A stretch of DNA of 13,307 nt from positions 1-13,307 of the forward strand of contig JAQXSU010000182.1 of NCBI GenBank assembly GCA_029219125.1, written 5' to 3'. The notes beneath the pieces are model-generated. The model was not told the origin of the DNA. It saw only the letters and a list, made by a program, of their open reading frames with translations, and made no database searches. The translations under genes were made by a program, and so were the position numbers. This DNA is from Bacillota bacterium. Lineage in GTDB: Bacteria > Bacillota > Clostridia > Peptostreptococcales > Anaerovoracaceae. This document shows positions 1 through 6,333 of this stretch, one piece after another; within the stretch, counting starts at the first letter, position 1; every line of letters starts with the position of its first letter.

Positions 1-2
1 TC

Positions 3-260
3 AAGCCGTATCTGGCACCGGCCCTGTCTTCGGGGGCCATGTCGGTGATCCGGACCCTGCGGGGCCAGTGGCATTACAGTTCCATCTATCTGGGCGGGGC
101 GGTGGAGCAGGCCGGGGACGGTGTGGCTGCAAAAGGCGCATTTCTTGGGGTGAAGAACCGGATCTGCGGTCTGCAGCTGGAATATGAGGACCTGCAGCTG
201 CCGGATAAACTGTATGCAAGAATCGAAACGGCATATGAAAATCTGTGCCGGATACGGTAA
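3..260 (+). CDS. C-terminal 85 residues of a truncated gene, possibly LDH/MDH-family dehydrogenase
   Basis: The reading frame is open from the window edge to a TAA at 258-260, so only the C-terminal end is present. An internal ATG at 39 is not a credible start because coding continues upstream of it. The residues fit the C-terminal domain of NAD-dependent lactate/malate dehydrogenases loosely: a helix (LSSGAMSVIRTL), a strand with a Ser-Ser-x-Tyr-Leu-Gly-Gly turn, a stretch GAFLGVKNRI like the 'PVxLGxNGI' strand of that family, and a final helix LPDKLYARIETAYENL. This resemblance is by eye and weak; the catalytic and NAD-binding parts lie outside the window. The stop is directly followed by the ribosome binding site of the next gene, so the two are co-transcribed. 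That the frame is coding is fairly certain; the family is a guess. Confidence 0.5.
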   Translation, partial: KPYLAPALSSGAMSVIRTLRGQWHYSSIYLGGAVEQAGDGVAAKGAFLGVKNRICGLQLEYEDLQLPDKLYARIETAYENLCRIR

Positions 261-276
261 GAAGGTGATGAATTTG
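258..276 (+). promoter_or_regulatory. Extended Shine-Dalgarno that may select a TTG start
   Basis: TAAGAAGGTGAT at 258-269 matches the anti-Shine-Dalgarno complement over almost its whole length. It overlaps the stop codon of the upstream gene and runs into the ATG at 268. The AAGG core ends 2 nt before that ATG but 8 nt before the in-frame TTG at 274. Spacing therefore favours TTG 274 as the real start of the flavoprotein, although ATG 268 cannot be excluded. Confidence 0.5.
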
Positions 277-1350
277 GAGCTTTATGTGGTATATCTCACC
301 GACCCGGACGGGAGCGGAAGGCTGGACGATGTGCTGGATGAGGCCCTTGCTGCTGCAGAGGGAAAGGCGGAGGTGCTCTGGCTCAACGGTGCCGATGCAT
401 TCTGTGAAGCGGCAGATCGGGGAGAACTGCAGCATGGCAGGATTCTGTTCGCCGTTGAACTGGAGGAAAGCGGCATCAATCCGGAACTGGCGGAAGTCTG
501 CAGATATCTGCACACCCACCGGGATGCACTGGAAGGATCCGTGGGGGGCATTCTGGTGGATGGCGTGACGGATCTTTACACCAAGGATGCCGGCCGCCGC
601 ATGGCGTTTGCTGCCAACCTGGCAGGCTGCACCTTTCCGGGAAAATCTCTGGTGGAGGGTACCGGCAGCCTGAAAAATTACCTGGTCCTTGCTAAGAACT
701 TTCATACCACGCCTCGCGGCGCCTACGGCAAAAGTGCCCGCAGCATGGTGGAAAAGATACTGGATTTTCAGCAGGAAATATCGGATCATCCGTCGGTGTT
801 GGTGGTTCATGCCAGCAGCCGGAAAACATCCAACAGCCTGCTGCTGTGGTCCAAGGTGGCCCGGCATCTGGAGGGATCTGCGGACATTGAGGAAATTTCC
901 ATTCGCAACGGACAGGTCTGGGACTGCCGGGGCTGCAAATATGAAACCTGCCTTCACTTCGGGGAAAATTCCAGTTGCTTTTATGGCGGAGTTATGGTAG
1001 AAAAGGTATATCCGGCCATCATCAAATGTGATGTGCTGGTGCTGATCTGCCCTAACTATAATGACGCAGTCAGCGCAAACATCATGGCCTTCATCAACCG
1101 GCTGACGGCGGTGTTCCGTACCAACGATTTCAGCCATAAGCGGGTCTACGCCCTGGTGGTGTCAGGCTACAGCGGCGGCGACATTGTGGCGCAGCAAATC
1201 ATCGGCGCCATCAATATGAATAAAAACTTTATCCTGCCTGCCGGCTTTGCCCTCATGGCGACAGCCAACGACCCGGGCAGTATACTGGAAATAGAAGAAA
1301 TCGACGAGCAGGCAGAAGCCTTCGCCGAGCGGATTTTGAGAAGAAACTGA
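268..1350 (+). CDS. Two-domain flavodoxin-fold NAD(P)H oxidoreductase with a four-cysteine cluster
   Basis: The 360-residue product has two parts. Residues about 176-357 look like an NADPH-dependent FMN reductase/iron-sulfur-flavoprotein domain: a strand (SVLVVHASSR), a Ser/Arg/Lys/Thr-rich FMN phosphate loop (residues 181-190), and CDVLVLICPNYND before the next helix. Between them sit four cysteines, C220, C223, C228 and C237, in the place where iron-sulfur flavoproteins carry their Cys motif, though the spacing CX2CX4CX8C is not the one I know. Residues 1-170 form an upstream domain I cannot name; it contains GSVGGILVDGVTDLYTKDAGR and a Gly-rich EGTGSL. It should be cytosolic, using FMN and perhaps a metal or disulfide centre; the substrate is unknown. 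The ATG at 268 is used here, but TTG 274 is better spaced from the ribosome binding site. A 17-nt gap separates it from the next gene. Confidence 0.75.
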   Translation: MNLELYVVYLTDPDGSGRLDDVLDEALAAAEGKAEVLWLNGADAFCEAADRGELQHGRILFAVELEESGINPELAEVCRYLHTHRDALEGSVGGILVDGVTDLYTKDAGRRMAFAANLAGCTFPGKSLVEGTGSLKNYLVLAKNFHTTPRGAYGKSARSMVEKILDFQQEISDHPSVLVVHASSRKTSNSLLLWSKVARHLEGSADIEEISIRNGQVWDCRGCKYETCLHFGENSSCFYGGVMVEKVYPAIIKCDVLVLICPNYNDAVSANIMAFINRLTAVFRTNDFSHKRVYALVVSGYSGGDIVAQQIIGAINMNKNFILPAGFALMATANDPGSILEIEEIDEQAEAFAERILRRN

Positions 1351-1367
1351 GAAAAGAGGAGAAAGAA

Positions 1368-1904
1368 ATGAAGAAATTACTGATTGTAGTGGATTACCAG
1401 AAGGATTTCGTGGACGGAGCCCTGGGATTTCCGCACGCAAAGGATCTGGACGAAGGCATCGCTGCGAAGATCCGGGAATACCATGCCATGGGGGAAGAAG
1501 GACAGGTCATCTTTACCATGGACACCCATGACCGGCATTACATGGACAGCCAGGAGGGAAAGAACCTGCCGGTGCCTCACTGTCTGGACGGGGAGGACGG
1601 ATGGCAGCTTTACGGCACGGTGGCCGGCGCCAAAGGAGAAACGGATCTGGTGTTCAGCAAGCCGACCTTCGGTTCCCTGGAACTGGGAGATTATCTGCGG
1701 CAGCATAAGGATGAGTACGAAAGTGTGGAGTTCGCCGGCGTGGTGACGAATATCTGCGTGATTTCCAACGTGGTGATGGCCAAGGCGGCCATGCCGGAAG
1801 TGCCGCAGATCGTGGATTCGTCGCTGGTGGCAGGTTTTGATGAAAAGCTCCATGAAGAAGCGCTGGACGTGATGGAAAGCATCCATGTGCGAGTGAAACG
1901 GTAG
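1368..1904 (+). CDS. Cysteine hydrolase of the nicotinamidase/isochorismatase family
   Basis: This 178-residue protein has the full family layout. The catalytic triad is visible as D9 (IVVDYQKDF), K98 (FSKPTFGS) and C130 (GVVTNICV), with the usual cis-peptide Val-Val-Thr before it. D52 and H54 (MDTHD) plus H71 (PVPHCLDG) match the zinc/iron ligands of metal-dependent nicotinamidases such as PncA, which points to nicotinamide-to-nicotinate deamidation in NAD salvage rather than to isochorismatase. The length is right for a single-domain cytosolic enzyme. The ATG at 1368 follows AGAGGAG at 1355-1361. It sits 17 nt after the flavoprotein and 24 nt before the aminotransferase, so it is mid-operon. 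One feature differs from the usual: Asn128 replaces the Asp often found in 'TDICV'. The exact amide substrate is not proven. Confidence 0.85.
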   Translation: MKKLLIVVDYQKDFVDGALGFPHAKDLDEGIAAKIREYHAMGEEGQVIFTMDTHDRHYMDSQEGKNLPVPHCLDGEDGWQLYGTVAGAKGETDLVFSKPTFGSLELGDYLRQHKDEYESVEFAGVVTNICVISNVVMAKAAMPEVPQIVDSSLVAGFDEKLHEEALDVMESIHVRVKR

Positions 1905-1928
1905 AAACCGGGAAAACAGAGGTGAAAC

Positions 1929-3005
1929 ATGATTTATCTGAATAACGCAGCAACGACGCAGCAGAAGCCGGAAGGCGTGAAAAATGCCCAGCCGGCAGAT
2001 CCGCAGCAGGCAAAGGCCCAGGCGGCCCGGCTTTTTGGCATGAAGAATCCGGAAAACATTATCCTGACCCACAGCGGCAGACAGGCTGTGGAGCTGGCGC
2101 TCCGCACCTTCCTGGAGGAGGGTGACCACGTCATCGTTTCGGTGATGGACCAGGATGAGACCTGGAATGTGATCGAGCATATGGCGGCAGTCAACGGCAT
2201 TACCTTTTCCGTTCTGGGGGCGGGAACCTATGGCGCTCTCAACTATGATGAAATTGATGAACTGGTTCGGCCCAATACCCGTGCCATCGTCTGCGCCCAC
2301 GGCTGCAGTGTGACAGGCAACCTGGCAGATATGGAGCGTCTGTGCACCATCGCCCGCCGTCACAAGCTGCTGGTGATCTCCGACGGCTGTCAGGCAGTGG
2401 GTGCTGTCGATGTAAAGCTGGAGGATCTGGGCATCGACGTGTACTGCTTTACGGCTCATAAGAAACTGATGGGCCCTCACGGCATCGGCGGCGTCTGCAT
2501 CCGGGAAGGACTGATGGAGCAGTTCCGCGGCGGACTGCCGCGGGCGCTGGAACAGAACCCTGCACTGGCGGAAATCCTGGAGCCGCTGGATGAAAAAGTG
2601 CTGGGCGGATTTTGCAGAGCGGTGGACTTTATCTTCGAAAAGGGCATCTACGGCATCTCCATTTTCCCGCACCGGCTGGCCAAGCGGTTCTTTGAGTCGG
2701 TGAAATCCATGGACGCGGTGGAGGTCTACGGCGATTTCGGTACCAATACCAGAATCCCGACGGTGGCCATTTCCGTGAAAGGCTTCACGCCGCATCAGGT
2801 GAAAGAGCATATGTCGAAGAAGTTCGGCATCGTGGTGAAGGACGGTCTGCAGGACGCAAGCCGGATGCATGAGGCCCTGGGAACGGAGGAGACCGGTCTG
2901 ACCCGGTTCAGCTTCGGTTACTTCAACACCCGCCGCGATGTCAATGATGCGGTCTGGGCGCTGATGGACCTGCTGGGTCTGGACGACCTGTATCTGCTGG
3001 CATAA
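1929..3005 (+). CDS. Class V aminotransferase (cysteine desulfurase-like), catalytic Cys absent
   Basis: The 358-residue protein starts MIYLNNAATT, the classic opening of cysteine desulfurase/SufS-like class V enzymes. PLP-site residues are present: D152 and Q155 (SDGCQAVG) and the Schiff-base lysine K178 after H177 (FTAHKKLMGPHGIGG). The C-terminal pattern GLTRFSFGYFNT also fits. Three things differ. The usual segment of roughly 40 residues between the N-terminal NNAATT and the helix before the PLP phosphate loop is missing. The RAGLHCAPLAH-type loop that supplies the persulfide cysteine in relatives reads VKDGLQDASRMHE (303-315), with no cysteine. The GTxN-type loop is also replaced, around residues 219-227. 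It is therefore unlikely to be a true cysteine desulfurase; another beta-elimination, lyase or aminotransferase role is possible. The start is supported by AGAGGTGA at 1918-1925. Confidence 0.8.
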   Translation: MIYLNNAATTQQKPEGVKNAQPADPQQAKAQAARLFGMKNPENIILTHSGRQAVELALRTFLEEGDHVIVSVMDQDETWNVIEHMAAVNGITFSVLGAGTYGALNYDEIDELVRPNTRAIVCAHGCSVTGNLADMERLCTIARRHKLLVISDGCQAVGAVDVKLEDLGIDVYCFTAHKKLMGPHGIGGVCIREGLMEQFRGGLPRALEQNPALAEILEPLDEKVLGGFCRAVDFIFEKGIYGISIFPHRLAKRFFESVKSMDAVEVYGDFGTNTRIPTVAISVKGFTPHQVKEHMSKKFGIVVKDGLQDASRMHEALGTEETGLTRFSFGYFNTRRDVNDAVWALMDLLGLDDLYLLA

Positions 3006-3074
3006 CCGGAGGCATCTGGAATACAGGAATTTACGAATCTTACGAATTTACAAACTGAGGAGAATGACAGAATT

Positions 3075-3914
3075 ATGGATAAAATAGCAGTGCTGGGGCC
3101 CATCGGGACCTTCAGCGATTGCGCAGCGAAGAAATACATAGATGCATACAACCTGAATCTGGAACCGGTGTACTATAACTCCATCGATGAGACCTTCCAT
3201 GCGGTGGGTGAGGACTGCAAGTACGGCCTGATTCCCATCGAAAACACCCTGGATGGATATGTGCAGCGTACTCTGGATCTGATGCTGGAAATGGACGTGG
3301 TGGTGGTGGATGAGATCATCATCCCGGTGCAGTTTTCTCTGGTGGCCAATGCGAAGGACCCGTCGGAGATCCGCAGGCTCCATGTGCAGTTTAAGGCCAA
3401 CGGCCAGTGCCGGGATTTCATCAGTTCGCTCCATGATGTGAAGATCAACATCACGGAAAGCAATATGGAATCCTACCATCTGGCGAAGGAGGGACGCCCG
3501 GGAGAAGCCGCCATCGTGCCGGCCTATGTGGACGCGTCCGGGTTTGAATATTTTGACCGGAATGTAACGGACATGAGCGACAATTACACCCGCTTCATCA
3601 TCGTCCGGGATATGAGCCATGACAGCGGCAGCCGGTTCCGCAAGCCGCGCAGGGAGGGCAACATGAAGATTCCAATCTTCGTATCTCCGCTGGTGGACCG
3701 GCCGGGAATGCTGTTCGACATCCTGCGGACCTTCAATGAGCGGCGCATCAATCTGGTGGCCATCATGTCCAGACCAACGAAAAAGATCATGGGAACCTAC
3801 CATTTCTATATGGAGATCGACGCCTATACGGAGGACTTCGACATCATCATGGAAGCGGCCAAGCTCATTGATGTGAAATACAATCTGAAGATCATGGGGG
3901 CATATCTGGTGTAG
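3075..3914 (+). CDS. pheA: Prephenate dehydratase with C-terminal ACT domain
   Basis: This 279-residue cytosolic enzyme would convert prephenate to phenylpyruvate, the step before phenylalanine. The periplasmic-binding-protein-like catalytic domain shows LGPIGTFS (7-14), PIENTLDGYV (54-63), GQCRDF (110-115) and the catalytic TRF motif (NYTRF, T172). The ACT domain spans about 199-279. It lacks a chorismate mutase domain, so it is monofunctional. Two motifs are unusual: the ACT phenylalanine-binding ESRP motif is MSRP (231-234) and GAL is GML (211-213), so feedback inhibition may be weakened. The 'STAxAA'-like segment of the catalytic domain reads TESNMES (127-133). A GAGGAG lies at 3057-3062, 12 nt upstream of the ATG, which is long; a closer ATG at 3064 is out of frame and leads to a quick stop. 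It ends the operon as far as seen. Confidence 0.85.
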   Translation: MDKIAVLGPIGTFSDCAAKKYIDAYNLNLEPVYYNSIDETFHAVGEDCKYGLIPIENTLDGYVQRTLDLMLEMDVVVVDEIIIPVQFSLVANAKDPSEIRRLHVQFKANGQCRDFISSLHDVKINITESNMESYHLAKEGRPGEAAIVPAYVDASGFEYFDRNVTDMSDNYTRFIIVRDMSHDSGSRFRKPRREGNMKIPIFVSPLVDRPGMLFDILRTFNERRINLVAIMSRPTKKIMGTYHFYMEIDAYTEDFDIIMEAAKLIDVKYNLKIMGAYLV

Positions 3915-3927
3915 AAGGCCGTGGATG

Positions 3928-3960
3928 CGAAATTTCGGCCCGGGGAAACGTGAAGTTTCG
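3928..3960 (+). other. Imperfect hairpin between pheA and the marR promoter
   Basis: Nine bases at 3928-3936 (CGAAATTTC) pair with 3952-3960 (GAAGTTTCG), with one G-U wobble and a 15-nt G/C-rich loop. A looser outer pairing links GGCCGTGG (3917-3924) to CCAAGGCC (3971-3978). There is no T-run after it, so it is not a textbook intrinsic terminator. It may stabilise or end the pheA transcript. Confidence 0.4.
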
Positions 3961-3981
3961 GTGAACTATGCCAAGGCCCAC

Positions 3982-4010
3982 TTGACAGACATCTGAAATA
4001 ACGGTAAAAT
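3982..4010 (+). promoter_or_regulatory. Sigma-A promoter of the marR-ABC exporter operon
   Basis: TTGACA at 3982-3987 and TAAAAT at 4005-4010 are separated by 17 bp. That is a perfect -35, a 5-of-6 -10 and ideal spacing. Transcription should start near 4016-4018, giving a leader of about 70 nt before the marR ATG. Confidence 0.85.
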
Positions 4011-4011
4011 T

Positions 4012-4046
4012 GTTGCATGTCAAACAGTTTGATGTGCAACTTTTTT
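4012..4046 (+). promoter_or_regulatory. Inverted repeat after the -10: likely MarR operator, also hairpin plus T-run
   Basis: GTTGCATGTCAAA (4012-4024) and TTTGATGTGCAAC (4028-4040) form an inverted repeat around position 4026, with two central-arm mismatches at DNA level. It covers the predicted start site, a classical place for a MarR dimer to repress its own operon. As RNA it would be a 13-bp stem with two G-U wobbles and a 3-nt loop followed by six U (4041-4046). Read-through transcripts from pheA could therefore terminate here, whereas a transcript started near 4017 would lack part of the left arm. Confidence 0.65.
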
Positions 4047-4087
4047 ATATTCAGAATGATTGTGCGAAATACACGGAGGAAATTGTG

Positions 4088-4567
4088 ATGGAAGGAAATG
4101 AAAAGAAGCCGGACGTGGGCAGAATGTTGGGAATGATCCATAACGGAGTCCACCGCCGCATGGCCAATTCGCCTGCCCACCGGGAGGTGGAAGGCATGAC
4201 CGGCAAGAACGGCTGGATCATCGGCTTTCTGTCGAAAAATGAAGGCCGTCCGGTCTACCAGAAGGATTTGGAAAAAGAGTTCAATGTGACCCGTTCCACT
4301 GCATCAAAGGTCATTACCCTCATGGAGAAAAAGGGGTTCGTCGCACGCCGCGGTGTGGAAAACGACGCCCGGCTGAAGGAAATCGTTCTGACGGAAAAGG
4401 GGCGCATGCTGGCATGCAGAATGCAGCAGGATATCGTGGATATGGAAGCAAAGCTGACAGCGGGCTTCAGCAGGGAGGAACGGGAAATGCTGCTGGACTT
4501 TCTGACCCGGATCTACTGCAATCTGAATGAAAATGAAAGAAATGAAAAAGGGGGAGAGAAAAAGTGA
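4088..4567 (+). CDS. MarR-family winged-helix transcriptional regulator
   Basis: This 159-residue protein carries the MarR winged helix-turn-helix. PVYQKDLEKEFNVTRSTASK (about 58-77) is the HTH with its recognition helix. It is followed by VITLMEKKGFVAR and the wing VENDARLKEIVLTEKG, the 'D-x-R-x-K ... LT-x-x-G' signature of the family. The flanking helices would make the dimer interface. It is expected to repress its own promoter and the two transporter genes behind it until a ligand, probably a toxic compound, binds. An open frame begins at TTG 4010, but GGAGGA at 4075-4080 lies 7 nt before the ATG at 4088, and 4010 falls inside the promoter, so 4088 is chosen. The stop overlaps the GTG start of the next gene (GTGA at 4564-4567), showing translational coupling. 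Its ligand cannot be read from sequence. Confidence 0.9.
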   Translation: MEGNEKKPDVGRMLGMIHNGVHRRMANSPAHREVEGMTGKNGWIIGFLSKNEGRPVYQKDLEKEFNVTRSTASKVITLMEKKGFVARRGVENDARLKEIVLTEKGRMLACRMQQDIVDMEAKLTAGFSREEREMLLDFLTRIYCNLNENERNEKGGEKK

Positions 4568-6333
4568 TAAAAAAACTATCGGCATATATCGGGGAATATA
4601 TGGCGGCAACCATTCTGACGCCGCTGATGGTGACGCTGGAGGCGGTGATGGAGATCCTCATCCCGCTGATCATGGCAGATCTGATCGATAAGGGAATCGA
4701 CACAGGAAATATGTCGGCGATTACCAGATACGGTCTTCTGCTGCTGGGGGCGGCCCTTCTGGCGCTGGCCTTCGGCGTGCTGTCGGGGCGGTTTGCGGCA
4801 GTGTCCTCGTCGGGATTCGCAAAGAATCTCCGGCAGGCCATGTTCTACAAAGTGCAGACCTATTCCTTTTCCAATATTGACCATTTTTCCACAGCCAGCA
4901 TCGTAACAAGGCTGACGACGGATGTGACAAACATTCAGAACGCTTTTCACATGATGACCCGGATCGCATTCCGTGCACCGGCCATGCTTATTTTTGCATT
5001 GATCGCATCGTTTCGCATCGATGCGGAGATGTCCATGATCTTTGTGGCAGTACTGCCGGTGTTGGGGATCGGCATGTTCCTGATCATCCGAAAGGTCTAT
5101 CCGATTTTCAACACGGTGTTCCGCAGCTACGACAAGCTCAATAACGTGGTGCAGGAAAACCTGTACGCCATGCGGGTGGTGAAATCCTACAACCGGCAGG
5201 AACACGAGACGGAAAAATTCCGGAAAATGTCCGGCGCCATCTGCAAAGATTTTGTTACGGCAGAAAAGAATATGATGCTGGCCATGCCGCTGATGCAGTT
5301 CTGTATGTATACCTGCATCCTGCTGATTTCCTGGCTGGGTGCAAGGGCCATCCTGGCTTCGGGAAACGATGCGGCGCTGGGCCTGTCCACCGGTGAGCTG
5401 CTGAGCCTGATCACCTATGTGATGCAGATCCTCATGAGCCTGATGATGATTTCCATGATCATCGTGCAGCTGACCATGGCCAAAGCTTCCGCAGACAGAA
5501 TCGTGGAGATTCTGGAGGAGGAAAGCGACATCCACAATCCGGAACATCCGGTATATGAAGTGAAAGACGGCTCTGTGGCATTTGATCATGTGAGCTTCGC
5601 CTACGGAAAGTGCGACGGACACCGGGGCCAGAATGCCCTTAGCGATATCTGCCTGGAGATCCGTTCCGGGGAGACCGTGGGAATTCTCGGAGGCACCGGC
5701 TCCTCAAAATCCACTCTCGTGCAGATGATCCCTCGTCTTTACGATGTGACCGGCGGCAGAGTGCTGGTGGGCGGCGTGGATGTCCGGGAGTATGATATGG
5801 AAACCCTTCGGAAACAGGTTGCCATGGTGCTGCAGAAGAATGTGCTTTTCTCCGGCACCATCAAAGAAAATCTGCGCTGGGGCAATGAAAACGCTTCAGA
5901 CGAAGAACTTCAGAGAGTCTGCAGACTGGCCTGTGCAGACGAGTTCATTCAGGACATGGAACAGGGCTATGATACCATGATCGAACAGGGCGGAACCAAT
6001 GTGTCCGGCGGTCAGCGGCAGCGGCTTTGTATTGCCAGAGCCCTGCTGGCTCATCCGAAAATCCTGATTCTGGACGATTCCACCAGCGCGGTGGATATGA
6101 AGACCGATGCGCTGATCCGCAGGGCCTTCGCAGAGGAAATTCCGGATACCACGAAGATCATCATCGCGCAGCGCGTGGCATCCGTGCAGGATGCAGATAA
6201 GATCGTGGTTCTGGACGACGGAAAAATCGCAGCCGTGGGAACCCATGAGGAGCTCCTGGCTACCAATGCGATCTATCAGGAAGTATACCAGTCCCAGAAC
6301 CGGACCGGACTGGAAGAAGGGGGTGTGGCATAA
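4564..6333 (+). CDS. ABC exporter half-transporter with degenerate ATP site (BmrC/TM287-like)
   Basis: The 589-residue protein has an N-terminal six-helix type IV exporter domain (about 10-310) and a C-terminal nucleotide-binding domain (about 335-580). Walker A is GGTGSSKST (376-384), with Ser381 where a glycine is usual. The signature is VSGGQ (480-484). Walker B is ILILDD, and Asp505 takes the place of the catalytic glutamate. The switch histidine is Gln536 (IIIAQR). Asp plus Gln at these two positions is the pattern of the degenerate subunit in heterodimeric exporters such as TM287 of TM287/288 and BmrC. It must pair with the downstream gene product to work. Substrates in this group are often lipophilic drugs or lipids. 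The GTG start follows GGGGGAG at 4550-4556 with 7 nt spacing and overlaps the marR stop; the stop overlaps the next ATG by one base. Confidence 0.92.
   Translation: MIKKLSAYIGEYMAATILTPLMVTLEAVMEILIPLIMADLIDKGIDTGNMSAITRYGLLLLGAALLALAFGVLSGRFAAVSSSGFAKNLRQAMFYKVQTYSFSNIDHFSTASIVTRLTTDVTNIQNAFHMMTRIAFRAPAMLIFALIASFRIDAEMSMIFVAVLPVLGIGMFLIIRKVYPIFNTVFRSYDKLNNVVQENLYAMRVVKSYNRQEHETEKFRKMSGAICKDFVTAEKNMMLAMPLMQFCMYTCILLISWLGARAILASGNDAALGLSTGELLSLITYVMQILMSLMMISMIIVQLTMAKASADRIVEILEEESDIHNPEHPVYEVKDGSVAFDHVSFAYGKCDGHRGQNALSDICLEIRSGETVGILGGTGSSKSTLVQMIPRLYDVTGGRVLVGGVDVREYDMETLRKQVAMVLQKNVLFSGTIKENLRWGNENASDEELQRVCRLACADEFIQDMEQGYDTMIEQGGTNVSGGQRQRLCIARALLAHPKILILDDSTSAVDMKTDALIRRAFAEEIPDTTKIIIAQRVASVQDADKIVVLDDGKIAAVGTHEELLATNAIYQEVYQSQNRTGLEEGGVA

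Noticed and set aside
1377..2870. 497-codon open frame on the minus strand
   Set aside because: It runs antisense across the hydrolase and aminotransferase, which both have clear family motifs and ribosome binding sites. Its His/Gln/Arg-rich translation is typical of a shadow frame in GC-rich coding DNA.
4010..4087. N-terminal extension of the MarR protein from TTG 4010
   Set aside because: The extension would start in the -10 box and run through the operator; GGAGGA correctly spaced to ATG 4088 sets the start.
4576..5622. 348-codon open frame on the minus strand
   Set aside because: It is antisense to the first ABC subunit, is rich in His, Gln and Cys, and has no recognisable domain or start signal.
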